Source: Nocardioides caldifontis
GTDB taxonomy: Bacteria > Actinomycetota > Actinomycetes > Propionibacteriales > Nocardioidaceae
Direction: 5' to 3'
Length of the DNA: 64,000 nt
NCBI RefSeq assembly: GCF_008087345.1
Contig: NZ_ML701735.1
Location: 62,001 to 126,000, forward strand
Below the pieces are notes generated by a model that was not told where the DNA came from, made no database searches, and was given only the letters and a program-made list of their open reading frames with translations. A program made the translations under genes and the position numbers. Positions 32,860 to 42,051 of this stretch are shown here, piece after piece; the first letter of the stretch is position 1, and every line of letters begins with the position of its first letter.

Positions 32860-33998
32860 CCCCGGCCCCCGGTCATGACCACCCTCGCTGCACGAGGCGA
32901 GGGCTCCTGACCGGTGGCCTGGCCGTGGGAGCCTCCCTGTCCCTGCCCGGGTGCGCCTACATCCGCGACGACGCCCCGACCGACACTCCCCCGCCGCCCT
33001 CGGCGAAGGCCGAGATCGACGGCGACCTCGTCTACTTCAACTGGGCCGACTACCTCGCGCCGAGCGTGCTCAAGGGGTTCCAGAAGGAGTACGGCGTGCG
33101 GGTGATCGAGTCCAACTACGACTCGATGGAGGGGATGTACGCGAAGCTCGCCGCGGGGAACCGCTACGACATCGTCTTCCCGATCGCCAAGTGGGTGCAG
33201 CGGCTCCGCAAGGAGGGCAAGCTGCGCGCGATCGAACCCGACGAGCTCCAGAACGCCGACCAGGTCTTCTACTCCGGCTCCTACTTCAACGACCCCTGGT
33301 ACGACGAGGGTTCGCAGGTGTCGGTCCCGTTCACGGTCTACAAGACCGGCATCGGGTGGCGCACCGACAAGGTCTCCTCGATGACCGGGAGCTGGGAGGA
33401 CCTCTGGAACGAGGAGGCCCGGGGCCGGGTCTTCACCCTCGACGACCAGGACGAGGCGCTGGCGATGGCGGCGCTCCTCCTCGGCTACGACGTCAACACC
33501 TCCAAGCCGTCGGAGCTCGAGGAGATCAAGAAGCTGCTGATCAGCCAGAAGCAGTACCTCCGCGCGTACTCCTCCGACGACATCAACAACATGGTCGCCG
33601 GCGACGCATGGGTGCACCACATGTGGAGCGGCGACTTCCTCTACCTCCGGCAGGGGCTCGCCGAGGACCCGGACGCCTTCGACTTCGAGGCTCCCCGCGA
33701 GGGCGTCCCGATCAACTCCGACGCCTACGCGATCCCGACGGACGCCGAGCACCCTGGCACCGCCATGGTCTTCATCGACTACCTGCTGCGCCCCGAGAAC
33801 GCCATCAAGAACATGAACTACCTCTACTACCCGTTCCCGGTCCGGGACGCGCTGCCCGCCTTCGCCGAGCTCGCTGACGCCGTGCCCGCGTGCAACGTCG
33901 AGGTCTCCGACCTCGAGAACGAGAACGTCTTCCGGCTCCTCGGGTCCGACGAGGTCCAGCGCCGCGCGGCGGTGTGGACCGAGGTCAAGGCAAGCTGA
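32856..33998 (+). CDS. PotD-like extracytoplasmic substrate-binding lipoprotein
   Basis: A 380-residue binding protein of the spermidine/putrescine (PotD/F) class. A Tat-like RRGLLTGG segment and the lipobox LPGC near residue 31 make it a membrane-anchored lipoprotein. Then come LVYFNWADYLAPSVLKGFQKEY, KLAAGNRYDIVFPIAKW, TVYKTGIGWRTDKV and DAYAIPTDAEHPGTAMVFIDYLL, all characteristic of the family. The aromatic and acidic residues lining the cleft suit a cationic amine, and here the ligand may be carnitine or a betaine rather than a polyamine. ATG overlaps the TetR stop by 4 bases. Confidence 0.85.
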   Translation: MTPAPGHDHPRCTRRGLLTGGLAVGASLSLPGCAYIRDDAPTDTPPPPSAKAEIDGDLVYFNWADYLAPSVLKGFQKEYGVRVIESNYDSMEGMYAKLAAGNRYDIVFPIAKWVQRLRKEGKLRAIEPDELQNADQVFYSGSYFNDPWYDEGSQVSVPFTVYKTGIGWRTDKVSSMTGSWEDLWNEEARGRVFTLDDQDEALAMAALLLGYDVNTSKPSELEEIKKLLISQKQYLRAYSSDDINNMVAGDAWVHHMWSGDFLYLRQGLAEDPDAFDFEAPREGVPINSDAYAIPTDAEHPGTAMVFIDYLLRPENAIKNMNYLYYPFPVRDALPAFAELADAVPACNVEVSDLENENVFRLLGSDEVQRRAAVWTEVKAS

Positions 33999-34879
33999 TG
34001 GTCGCGCTCGGGCCGGCCCCGGCCCCGCGCCGGTCCGCGCAGCGGACCTGGCTGTGGGGCGCGCTGCTGGCGGTGCCGACCGCCTGGATGGTGGCGTTCT
34101 TCGTCATCAGCATGGTGATCGTCGTGCTGCTCCCGTTCGGCCGCACCACCAACGACGGCTTCCCGGTGTTCTCGACCAGCCTCGACAACTACCGGGCGCT
34201 CTGGAACGACGTCTACCTCGAGCTGTTCGTGCGCTCGGTGCTCTACGCGCTGGCCACCGTCGTCCTCTCGGCGCTGATCGCCTACCCGACCGCCTACGCC
34301 ATCGCCCTGCACGGCGGCCGGTACAAGAACGCGCTCATCGCGGCGGTCGTCGTGCCGTTCTTCGCCAGCTACCTGATCCGGATGTACGCCTGGAAGGCGC
34401 TGCTCTCCGACGACGGGCTCGTCAACAGCGGGCTGCGGGGCTCCGGGCTCGGCGACGGGATCGCGTTCCTCAACACGCCGTGGGCGGTGATCGGCGGGCT
34501 CGTCTACGGCTTCGTGGTCTTCATGATCCTGCCGATCTACGCCTCCCTCGAGCGGCTCGACGTGTCGCTGGTCGAGGCCGGCAAGGATCTCTACCACGGG
34601 CCGGTCCGCACCTTCTTCAGCGTGACGCTCCCCGCCACCCGCTACGGGCTGTACGGCGGCGCGCTGCTGGTCTTCCTCCCCGCGCTCGGCGACTTCGTGA
34701 GCGCGCAGCTGCTCGGCGGCGCCGGCACCTACATGATGGGCAACCTTGTCCAGCAGCAGTTCAACGAGGGGCAGAACTGGCCGCTGGGCTCCGCGATGAC
34801 CGTCGGGATGATGGCCGCCCTCACAGCGCTCATGGTCGCCTACCTCCGGGCCACCTCGACCCAGGCACGGGAGACCTGA
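33998..34879 (+). CDS. PotB-like ABC transporter permease
   Basis: A 293-residue inner-membrane permease with about six helices. The cytoplasmic EAA loop is ASLERLDVSLVEAGKDLYHGP, the contact point with the ATPase. It begins MVALGPAPAPRRSAQRTWLWGAL and matches the PotB type in length and topology. Its ATG overlaps the preceding stop by one base (TGATG), so all four importer genes are translated as a unit. Substrate follows from the binding protein and remains unproven. Confidence 0.9.
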   Translation: MVALGPAPAPRRSAQRTWLWGALLAVPTAWMVAFFVISMVIVVLLPFGRTTNDGFPVFSTSLDNYRALWNDVYLELFVRSVLYALATVVLSALIAYPTAYAIALHGGRYKNALIAAVVVPFFASYLIRMYAWKALLSDDGLVNSGLRGSGLGDGIAFLNTPWAVIGGLVYGFVVFMILPIYASLERLDVSLVEAGKDLYHGPVRTFFSVTLPATRYGLYGGALLVFLPALGDFVSAQLLGGAGTYMMGNLVQQQFNEGQNWPLGSAMTVGMMAALTALMVAYLRATSTQARET

Positions 34880-35712
34880 TGCCACGCCGGAGCCTGGAGC
34901 GGAGGCCGCGGACCGCCGTGGCCGTCACGGTGCTGCTGTTCGCCTGGCTCTACCTGCCGATCCTCGCCGTCACTCTTTTCAGCTTCAACGACAAGAAGTC
35001 GCTGTCGGCGTTCTCCGGCTTCAGCCTCCGCTGGTACCACGACCTCGCGCACGACCAGGCGCTGCTCGAGTCCCTGGTGGCCAGCCTCCAGATCGCCACC
35101 CTCGCCACCCTCGGTTCCCTGGTGCTCGGCACGATGCTCGCCCTGGGGCTGGAACGGGTGCGCTCCCGCCGAGGCCGGGTGATCGGGGCGGTGACGCTGC
35201 TGCCGCTGGTCACCCCGGAGATCGTGACCGGCGTGGCGGCGCTGCTGCTCTTCACCGGCATCGGGCTCAAGCTGTCGCTGACCACGGTGGTGCTTGCGGA
35301 GATCACGTTCTCCATCGCCTACGTCACCGTCATCGTCCGGGGCCGCCTGGCCGGGCTCTCGACCGAGGTCGAGGAGGCGGCGCGCGACCTCGGCTGCACG
35401 CCGTGGCAGGCCCTCCGGCTGGTCACGCTGCCCGCGCTCGTGCCCGCCCTGCTCGGCGCCGGGCTGCTGGTGTTCGCCCTGGTCTTCGACGACTTCGTGC
35501 TCGCCTTCTTCACCACGGGCGTGGACCCGCAACCGCTCCCGGTGCGCGTCTACTCCTCGATCCGCTTCGGGGTCTCGCCCGCGATCAACGCGATCGGCAC
35601 GCTGATGCTCCTCGTCTCGGCGCTGCTGATCGTGGCCGCCCTGGTGCTCCTCCGCCTCTTCGGGAGGGGCACGTCCAGCCTGGAGCTGATCACCGGAGGT
35701 GAGCGGCGATGA
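34879..35712 (+). CDS. PotC-like ABC transporter permease
   Basis: A 277-residue inner-membrane permease and partner of the PotB-like gene. It has about six helices and the EAA loop STEVEEAARDLGCTPWQA, with FNDKKSLSAFSGFSLRWY after the first helix and FDDFVLAFFTTG, the usual PotC signature, near the fifth helix. Its start overlaps the previous stop by one base; its own stop overlaps the ATPase start by 4 bases. Confidence 0.9.
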   Translation: MPRRSLERRPRTAVAVTVLLFAWLYLPILAVTLFSFNDKKSLSAFSGFSLRWYHDLAHDQALLESLVASLQIATLATLGSLVLGTMLALGLERVRSRRGRVIGAVTLLPLVTPEIVTGVAALLLFTGIGLKLSLTTVVLAEITFSIAYVTVIVRGRLAGLSTEVEEAARDLGCTPWQALRLVTLPALVPALLGAGLLVFALVFDDFVLAFFTTGVDPQPLPVRVYSSIRFGVSPAINAIGTLMLLVSALLIVAALVLLRLFGRGTSSLELITGGERR

Positions 35713-36815
35713 CCGCGACCACGACCGCCAGCAAGCCCCTCAGCAGAGCCGGGACGCCGTCGGTCTCGCTGCGCGGGCTGACGAAGGTCTTCGGCGGCAC
35801 GACCGTCGTCGACCACCTCGACCTCGACGTCGCGGGCGGGGAGTTCTTCTCGCTGCTCGGTCCGTCGGGGTGCGGCAAGACCACGACGCTGCGGATGATC
35901 GCCGGCTTCAGCGACCCGACCGACGGCTCGGTCCTCGTCGGCGGCGAGGACGTCACCAGCACGCCTCCGCACAAGCGCGACGTCAACACGGTCTTCCAGA
36001 GCTACGCGCTGTTCGAGCACCTCGACGTCCGCGGCAACGTCGGCTTCGGGCTGCGCCGCAAGGGGCTCGACCGGCGGACGCTCGACCGCCGGGTCTCGGA
36101 GATGCTCGAGCTGGTCGAGCTCGCCGACAAGGGCCGGGAGAAGCCGAGCCGGCTGTCCGGCGGGCAGCGGCAGCGCGTCGCGCTGGCCCGCGCGCTGATC
36201 AACGAGCCGAAGGTGCTGCTGCTCGACGAGCCGCTGGCCGCGCTCGACCTCCAGCTGCGCCACGCGATGCAGGCCGAGCTCAAGGCGCTCCAGCGGGAGG
36301 TCGGCATCACCTTCCTGTTCGTCACCCACGACCAGGACGAGGCGCTGAGCATGAGCGACCGCGTCGCGATCATGAACAACGGCGTGCTCGAGCAGTGCGG
36401 CACCCCGGAGGACGTCTACGAGCGGCCCACGTCGGTCTTCGCGGCCGGCTTCATCGGCACCAGCAACCTCATGAGCGGCGTCTGGTCCCACGGCAGCGTC
36501 GTCGTCGCACCCTCGGTCGCCATCCCGGCGCCGGCGCACCACGGGTCGGCGGAGGGGGACACGGTTAGCGTCGCCGTACGCCCGGAGAAGATCTGGCTCG
36601 GCGACCACACGGACGAGATGTTCCGGCTGCCCGGCACCATCGAGGCGACGACCTACCACGGCGCCACCACTCGCTACAGGGTCGCGATCGCCCCCGGCCT
36701 GGCGCTCACCGTGCTGGAGCAGAACCTGCCCCGGATGCGCGCCGAGGACCGGTGGGACCCCGGCGACCGGGTCGAGGTCGGCTGGCTCCCCGAGCACACG
36801 GTCGTCCTGACGTGA
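35709..36815 (+). CDS. PotA-like ABC transporter ATP-binding protein
   Basis: A 368-residue ATPase of the PotA/CUT class. Walker A GPSGCGKTTTLRMIAGF is near residue 51, Q-loop FQSYALFEHLDV, signature LSGGQRQRVALARA, Walker B LLLDEPLAALD and switch His LFVTHDQDEAL. After residue ~250 there is a TOBE regulatory domain ending EVGWLPEHTVVLT. It energises the PotBC-like permease. ATG 35709 overlaps the permease stop; its stop overlaps the amine-oxidase start by 4 bases. Confidence 0.92.
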   Translation: MTATTTASKPLSRAGTPSVSLRGLTKVFGGTTVVDHLDLDVAGGEFFSLLGPSGCGKTTTLRMIAGFSDPTDGSVLVGGEDVTSTPPHKRDVNTVFQSYALFEHLDVRGNVGFGLRRKGLDRRTLDRRVSEMLELVELADKGREKPSRLSGGQRQRVALARALINEPKVLLLDEPLAALDLQLRHAMQAELKALQREVGITFLFVTHDQDEALSMSDRVAIMNNGVLEQCGTPEDVYERPTSVFAAGFIGTSNLMSGVWSHGSVVVAPSVAIPAPAHHGSAEGDTVSVAVRPEKIWLGDHTDEMFRLPGTIEATTYHGATTRYRVAIAPGLALTVLEQNLPRMRAEDRWDPGDRVEVGWLPEHTVVLT

Positions 36816-38125
36816 GCCGCCCGGACGTGGTCGTCGTCGGCGCCGGGCTGGCCGGGCTCGCCGCCGCCCGCGACCTCGAGGCCGGCGGCGCCACGGTCAC
36901 CGTCCTCGAGGCCCGCCCCCGGGTAGGCGGCCGCGTCGAGCAGGTGGAGATCGACGACGGCCGCCGGGTGCAGCTCGGCGGCGAGGTGGTCGGCGACGCG
37001 CACACCAGCTACCTCGGGCTCGTCGAGGAGCTCGGGCTGACGCTGGTCCCGTCCTACGTCGCCGAGCCCGGCGAGATCACCCGCCAGGTCCCCGGGGCGG
37101 TGGACGTCGGCGACTGGCCGTCCTGGTTCACCCCCGCCGACCGAGCCTCGTACGACGAGGTGGAGGCCGCCCTCGGCAAGGTGCTCGCCTCGATCGACCC
37201 CGCCGACCCGTGGTCCTCCCCCGACCTCGAGCAGCTCGACCGGCTCAGCGTCGGCGACTGGCTTCGCGAGGCGGGCGCGACACCCGCCGTGCTCCGGCTC
37301 AAGGAGCTCGCCCACCTCAGCCTCGCCGACGGCTCGATCGAACGGACCAGCCTGTTCGCCTACGCCCGCAAGATCGCGGCCGGCGGCACGACCGGCAGCT
37401 ACGACGTCGCGCGGTGGGAGAACCTCCGGGTCGCCGAGGGCTCCGCGACCGTCGCCCTGACGGTGGCGGCCGGCCTGCGCGACGTCCGGCTGTCCTCACC
37501 GGTCCGCGGCGTCACCGTCCGGCGCCACGGCTGCGTGGTCACCACACACGACGGCGAGGAGGTGCGGGGCGGCGCGGTCGTGCTCGCGGTACCGGCGGGG
37601 CCCGCGCGGGACCTCGAGGTCGACGGCGTCAGCGACGAGCGGCTCGCCTCTCTGCGCCGGCAGCGGCACGCGTGGGCGGCGAAGTTCGTGGCCGCCTACG
37701 ACGAGCCGTTCTGGCGGGCACGTGGTCAGAACGGGCTGTCCGAGTGCGAGGGGGTGCTGGGCTCCACGTGGCCGCAGCAGCACGGCGTGCTGTCCGCGCT
37801 CGTGCCGCCGGAGCGCTACGCGGCCTTCGCGGCGACCGACCCGCGCACCCGGACCCGCGAGGCGCTCGCCCAGGTGGCGGCGCTCTACGGACCGCAGGGC
37901 GAGGCGCCGCTGCAGACCTGGACCCGGCTGTGGGGCACCGACCCGTGGACCCAGGGCTACGTCACCGGGTGGCAGCCGGGCGACGTGGTCGCCGTCGGCC
38001 CGCTCCACGGCACCCACGAACCGCCCTTCTACGTCTGCGGCTCCGACCAGTGGGTCGCCGGCTACATGGAGGGCGCCGTCCGCACCGGCCGCGCGGCCGC
38101 CGCGGCGGCGCTGGCGCACGGCTGA
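36812..38125 (+). CDS. FAD-dependent amine oxidase (monoamine-oxidase family)
   Basis: A 437-residue flavoprotein. The FAD dinucleotide motif is at the very N-terminus (VVVVGAGLAGLAAARDLEAGG), then VTVLEARPRVGGRVE, and the C-terminal FAD/substrate motif CGSDQWVAGYMEGAVRTGRAAA, all characteristic of MAO/putrescine oxidase relatives. It would deaminate an amine with O2 to give aldehyde, H2O2 and ammonium or a methylamine. The GTG start overlaps the PotA-like stop by 4 bases. The substrate is presumably what the neighbouring importer brings in or a breakdown product of it. Confidence 0.85.
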   Translation: MSRPDVVVVGAGLAGLAAARDLEAGGATVTVLEARPRVGGRVEQVEIDDGRRVQLGGEVVGDAHTSYLGLVEELGLTLVPSYVAEPGEITRQVPGAVDVGDWPSWFTPADRASYDEVEAALGKVLASIDPADPWSSPDLEQLDRLSVGDWLREAGATPAVLRLKELAHLSLADGSIERTSLFAYARKIAAGGTTGSYDVARWENLRVAEGSATVALTVAAGLRDVRLSSPVRGVTVRRHGCVVTTHDGEEVRGGAVVLAVPAGPARDLEVDGVSDERLASLRRQRHAWAAKFVAAYDEPFWRARGQNGLSECEGVLGSTWPQQHGVLSALVPPERYAAFAATDPRTRTREALAQVAALYGPQGEAPLQTWTRLWGTDPWTQGYVTGWQPGDVVAVGPLHGTHEPPFYVCGSDQWVAGYMEGAVRTGRAAAAAALAHG

Positions 38126-38154
38126 GCACGCGACCCAACGGCAGAGAGGAACCC

Positions 38155-39309
38155 ATGGACTTCGGCCTGACCGACGAGCAGCGCAGCATCGTCGAGGTGA
38201 CGCGGGCGTTCGTCGAGCGCGAGCTGTACCCCCACGAGGAGGAGGTCGAGCGCACCGGGGTGGTGCGTCCCGAGCTCGTCGAGGAGATCCGCGCGAAGGC
38301 GCTGGCGGCTGGGCTGTACGCCGCGAACATGCCCGAGGAGGTCGGGGGCGCCGGCCTCGACACGGTGACGTGGGTGCTCTACGAGAAGGAGCTCGGGAAG
38401 GCGAGCTACGCCCTGCACTACACCGCGGTCGCCCGGCCCTCGAACATCCTGCTCGCCTGCACCGAGGCGCAGCGGGAGCGGTACCTCTACCCGTGCGTGC
38501 GTGGCGAGAAGGTCGACTGCCTCGCGATGACCGAACCCGGCGCGGGGTCCGACATGCGCGGCATGCGGACCCGGGCCGCCCGTGACGGCGACGGCTGGCG
38601 GATCAACGGCACCAAGCACTTCATCAGCCACGCGGCCGAGGCCGACTTCGTGATCCTCGTGGCGGTGACCGGCACCGACGGTGCCGGGCGGCCAGCGATG
38701 TCGACGTTCCTGGTCGACCTCGACACCCCCGGGCTGACCGTGCAGGAGGGGTACCGCAACGTCTCGCACCGCGGCTACACCAACTCGATCCTCCACTTCG
38801 ACGACGTGCGCGTCGGCGACGAGGCGCTGCTGGGCGAGGTGGACGAGGGGTTCGCGCTGGCCGGCACCTGGCTCGGGTCGACGCGGCTCCAGGTCGCCGC
38901 CTCGTGCCTCGGCCGGGCCGAGCGGGCGCTCGACCTGTCGGTGCGCCACGCCGCGACCCGTGAGCAGTTCGGCCGGCCGATCGGCAAGTTCCAGGGCGTC
39001 GGGTTCAAGCTGGCCGACATGGCGAGCGAGCTCCGGGCCGCCGAGCTGGTGACGCTGCACGCCGCCTGGAAGCACGACCAGGGCACCGCCACCGACGCCG
39101 ACTTCGCGATGGCGAAGCTGCGGGCGAGCGAGATGCTCGCGATGGTCGCCGACGAGGCGATCCAGGTCCACGGAGGGATGGGACTCATGGACGAGCTGCC
39201 GCTCGAACGGATCTGGCGGGACGCCCGGATCGAGCGGATCTGGGACGGGACCTCCGAGATCCAGCGCCACATCATCAGCCGCTCGCTGCTGCGGCCCCTG
39301 GGAGGCTGA
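38155..39309 (+). CDS. Acyl-CoA dehydrogenase, CaiA-like candidate
   Basis: A 384-residue flavoenzyme. Family signatures are CLAMTEPGAGSDMRGMRTRA (FAD/substrate loop), INGTKHFISHAAEADF, REQFGRPIGKFQGVGFKLADM and AIQVHGGMGLMDELPLERIWRDARI. In MCAD the catalytic base is Glu in a YEGTSQIQ context; here the equivalent reads IWDGTSEIQRHI, with Asp in that place. It has a good AGAGAGGA ribosome site. Placed next to a CaiD homolog, it most likely interconverts gamma-butyrobetainyl-CoA and crotonobetainyl-CoA; short-chain or isobutyryl-CoA oxidation is an alternative. Confidence 0.85.
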   Translation: MDFGLTDEQRSIVEVTRAFVERELYPHEEEVERTGVVRPELVEEIRAKALAAGLYAANMPEEVGGAGLDTVTWVLYEKELGKASYALHYTAVARPSNILLACTEAQRERYLYPCVRGEKVDCLAMTEPGAGSDMRGMRTRAARDGDGWRINGTKHFISHAAEADFVILVAVTGTDGAGRPAMSTFLVDLDTPGLTVQEGYRNVSHRGYTNSILHFDDVRVGDEALLGEVDEGFALAGTWLGSTRLQVAASCLGRAERALDLSVRHAATREQFGRPIGKFQGVGFKLADMASELRAAELVTLHAAWKHDQGTATDADFAMAKLRASEMLAMVADEAIQVHGGMGLMDELPLERIWRDARIERIWDGTSEIQRHIISRSLLRPLGG

Positions 39310-39313
39310 GCGG

Positions 39314-40099
39314 ATGAGCGACGTGCTGCACACCCGCGTCGAGGACCGCGTCCTCGAGGTGACCCTCGACCGTCCCAAGGCCAACGCCATCGACCTCGCC
39401 ACCAGCCGGGAGATGGGCGAGGTGTTCGCCGGCTTCCGCGACGACCCCGAGCTCCGGGTCGCGATCCTCCGCACCGCCGGGGACAAGTTCTTCAGCGCCG
39501 GCTGGGACCTCAAGGCCGCGGCGGCCGGGGACGACGTGACCGGCGACTACGGCGTCGGCGGGTTCGGCGGGCTCCAGGAGCTGCCCGACCTGAACAAGCC
39601 GGTCATCGCCGCCGTCCACGGCCTCGCGATGGGCGGCGGCTTCGAGCTCGCGCTCGCGTGCGACCTGATCTACGCCTCGGAGTCGACCCAGTTCGGGTTG
39701 CCGGAGATCAACGCGGGCACCCTTGCCGACGCCGCCACGATCAAGCTGCCGAAGCGGATGCCGTACCACGTCGCGATGGAGCTGCTGCTGACCGGACGGT
39801 GGATGGCCGCCGAGGAGGCCGCACGCTGGGGGGTGGTCAACGCCGTGCTCCCCGACGACGAGGCGGTCCGCGCCCGGGCCTGGGAGACCGCCCGGCTCCT
39901 CGCCTCCGGGCCGCCGCTGGTCTTCGCGGCGATCAAGGAGACCGCAAGGGTGGCGGAGTCGCTGCGGTTCCAGGAGGCTATGGACCTCGTCACCTCCAGC
40001 TCGCTCCCGACGGTCGAGAAGCTCTACACCTCCGAGGACGGCCTGGAGGGGTTCAAGGCCTTCGCCGAGAAGAGGAAGCCGGTGTGGAAGGGGCGATGA
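39314..40099 (+). CDS. caiD: Carnitinyl-CoA dehydratase CaiD-like enoyl-CoA hydratase
   Basis: A 261-residue crotonase-fold protein resembling CaiD along its length. Shared landmarks are LDRPKANAIDLATSREMGEVF, FRDDPELRVAI, KFFSAGWDLKAAA, a GGFELALACD catalytic/oxyanion loop, GRWMAAEEAARWGVVN and the ending FAEKRKPVWKGR. CaiD interconverts crotonobetainyl-CoA and L-carnitinyl-CoA. The start follows the dehydrogenase stop by 4 bases, so it is in the same operon. The exact substrate is inferred from this resemblance and from the BKACE and carnitine-dehydrogenase genes that follow. Confidence 0.85.
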   Translation: MSDVLHTRVEDRVLEVTLDRPKANAIDLATSREMGEVFAGFRDDPELRVAILRTAGDKFFSAGWDLKAAAAGDDVTGDYGVGGFGGLQELPDLNKPVIAAVHGLAMGGGFELALACDLIYASESTQFGLPEINAGTLADAATIKLPKRMPYHVAMELLLTGRWMAAEEAARWGVVNAVLPDDEAVRARAWETARLLASGPPLVFAAIKETARVAESLRFQEAMDLVTSSSLPTVEKLYTSEDGLEGFKAFAEKRKPVWKGR

Positions 40100-40171
40100 G
40101 CACGAGCACGGGACGGTGGACGAATTGGGGGACGGCATGAGGGACCACACGACCAACGAGGAGGACGCCCA

Positions 40172-41056
40172 GTGAACCGCAACGTCATGATCACCTGCGC
40201 GCTGACCGGTGCCGGCGACACCGTGGGGCGCTCGGAGCACGTCCCGGTGACGCCGGAGCAGATCGCCGAGTCCGGCATCGCGGCGGCGCGAGCCGGCGCC
40301 ACCATCGTCCACATCCACGTGCGCGATCCCGAGACGGGCAAGGGCTCCCGTGACGTCGCGCTCTACCGCGAGGTGGTCGAGCGGATCCGCGCCTCGGACG
40401 TCGACGTCATCATCAACACGACCGCCGGCATGGGCGGCGACCTGATGCTCGATCCGCACGACCCCACGACGTTCGTGGAGGGCACCGACCTGGTCAGCGG
40501 CGTCGACCGGCTCCCGCACGTCGAGGAGCTCCTTCCGGACATCTGCACGCTCGACTGCGGGAGCCTCAACTTCGGGGAGGGCAGCCTGGTCTACGTGAGC
40601 ACCCCGGACATGCTCCGCGAGGGCGCGAAGAAGATCCAGGAGCTCGGCGTACGGGTGGAGATGGAGATCTTCGACACCGGCCACCTGTGGTTCGCCAACA
40701 AGCTGGTCGAGGAGGGGCTGATCGACCAGCCCGCTATGTTCCAGCTCTGCATGGGGATCCCGTACGGCGCCCCGGCGGACCCGCTGACGCTGCACTCGAT
40801 GGTGGCCCAGCTGCCCACGGACGCCGTCTGGGCGTCGTTCGCGCTCGGCCCGATGCAGATGCCCTGGGTGGCGCAGTCCGTGCTCCTCGGTGGCCACGTC
40901 CGGGTCGGGCTGGAGGACAACCTCTACCTGAGCCGCGGGGTCAAGGCGACCAACGCGCAGCTCGTCGAGCGGGCGAGGACGATCGTGGAGAGCATGGGCG
41001 CCAAGGTCGCCACCCCCGACGAGGGCCGCGAGATCCTCGCGCTGAAGCCGCGTTGA
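40172..41056 (+). CDS. BKACE (DUF849) beta-keto acid cleavage enzyme, CdhC-like
   Basis: A 294-residue Zn-dependent TIM-barrel enzyme. The metal-site histidines are His47 and His49 in [16 protein letters not shown], followed by the acid at the end of the barrel. BKACE enzymes split a beta-keto acid with acetyl-CoA; the carnitine-specific member turns 3-dehydrocarnitine plus acetyl-CoA into betainyl-CoA plus acetoacetate. Its neighbours, a carnitine-dehydrogenase-like enzyme and a thioesterase, are exactly those known for that pathway in Pseudomonas and Sinorhizobium. GTG start with GGAGGA upstream. Two tiny ORFs fill the preceding 72-base gap. Confidence 0.88.
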   Translation: MNRNVMITCALTGAGDTVGRSEHVPVTPEQIAESGIAAARAGATIVHIHVRDPETGKGSRDVALYREVVERIRASDVDVIINTTAGMGGDLMLDPHDPTTFVEGTDLVSGVDRLPHVEELLPDICTLDCGSLNFGEGSLVYVSTPDMLREGAKKIQELGVRVEMEIFDTGHLWFANKLVEEGLIDQPAMFQLCMGIPYGAPADPLTLHSMVAQLPTDAVWASFALGPMQMPWVAQSVLLGGHVRVGLEDNLYLSRGVKATNAQLVERARTIVESMGAKVATPDEGREILALKPR

Positions 41057-42051
41057 GCCCGGTGGACGCCGTGGACGCCGTGGACGCCGTGGACGCCGTG
41101 GACGGGGCCGGGGGCCGGCCGGCGCCGCAGGATGTCCGGACCATCACCTGCGTGGGCGCCGGCGTCATCGGCGGCGGCTGGGTGGCGTACTTCCTGGCGC
41201 GCGGCTACCGGGTGGTGGCGTGGGACCCGGCCGACACGGCCGAGGCCCGGCTCCGCCACCTCGTCGACAGGGCCTGGCCGGCGCTGACCGAGCTGGGGCT
41301 CTCCGATGGCGCCAGCGCCGACAACCTGACGGTGGAGCGCGACCTCGCGACCGCCTGCGCGGACACGCACTTCGTGCAGGAGAGCGCCCCGGAGGACCTC
41401 GAGCTGAAGCGGACGCTGCTCGCCGACATCGACGCGGTGACCCCGGTCGACGTGGTCATCTCGTCGTCGACCTCCGGCTACGGGATGAGCGAGATGCAGA
41501 CCAAGTGCGCGCACCCCGAGCGCACGGTCGTCGGACACCCGTTCAACCCGCCGTACCTCATCCCGCTGGTCGAGGTGGTCGGCGGGACCGCGACGTCGGC
41601 GGAGACCGTGGCGTGGACGTCCGAGTTCTTCCGGCACGCGGGGAAGTCCGTGATCACCATGGAGCGCGAGGTGCCCGGGTTCATCGCGAACCGGCTCCAG
41701 GAGGCGCTGTGGCGCGAGGCGCTGCACATGGTCGCCGCCGGCGAGGCGACCGTCGAGCAGATCGACCTCTCGATCACGGACGGTCCGGGGCTGCGGTGGC
41801 CGATCCACGGGCCGATGATGACCTTCCACCTCGCCGGCGGGCAGGGCGGGATGGCGCACATGCTCGACCACTTCGGGCCCTCGCTGCTGTCGCCGTGGAC
41901 CCGGCTGGTCGCGGCGGAGCTCACCCCGGAGCTGCGCGACGCGGTCGTCGAGGGCTGCGAGCGCGAGGCGGACGGCCGGAGCATCGACGACCTGGTCGCC
42001 GAGCGCGACCGCGGCGTGATCGCGGTCCTGCGGGCGTTGGGGCGCGCGTGA
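41053..42051 (+). CDS. Carnitine 3-dehydrogenase-like (3-hydroxyacyl-CoA dehydrogenase fold)
   Basis: A protein of about 320-332 residues. The NAD-binding motif is [19 protein letters not shown], followed by [45 protein letters not shown] and [20 protein letters not shown]. These are the landmarks of L-carnitine dehydrogenase, which oxidises carnitine to 3-dehydrocarnitine with NAD+. The start is ambiguous: a TTG at 41053 overlaps the BKACE stop by 4 bases, but the next 45 bases are four GTG-GAC-GCC units plus GTG-GAC-GGG, any GTG of which could initiate. Product feeds the BKACE enzyme. Confidence 0.87.
   Translation: MSPVDAVDAVDAVDAVDGAGGRPAPQDVRTITCVGAGVIGGGWVAYFLARGYRVVAWDPADTAEARLRHLVDRAWPALTELGLSDGASADNLTVERDLATACADTHFVQESAPEDLELKRTLLADIDAVTPVDVVISSSTSGYGMSEMQTKCAHPERTVVGHPFNPPYLIPLVEVVGGTATSAETVAWTSEFFRHAGKSVITMEREVPGFIANRLQEALWREALHMVAAGEATVEQIDLSITDGPGLRWPIHGPMMTFHLAGGQGGMAHMLDHFGPSLLSPWTRLVAAELTPELRDAVVEGCEREADGRSIDDLVAERDRGVIAVLRALGRA
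41062..41106 (+). repeat. Tandem 9-base GTGGACGCC repeats at the dehydrogenase start
   Basis: Four exact copies of GTGGACGCC are followed by GTGGACGGG, all in frame with the dehydrogenase. Each unit supplies a GTG start and adds Val-Asp-Ala. Confidence 0.9.
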
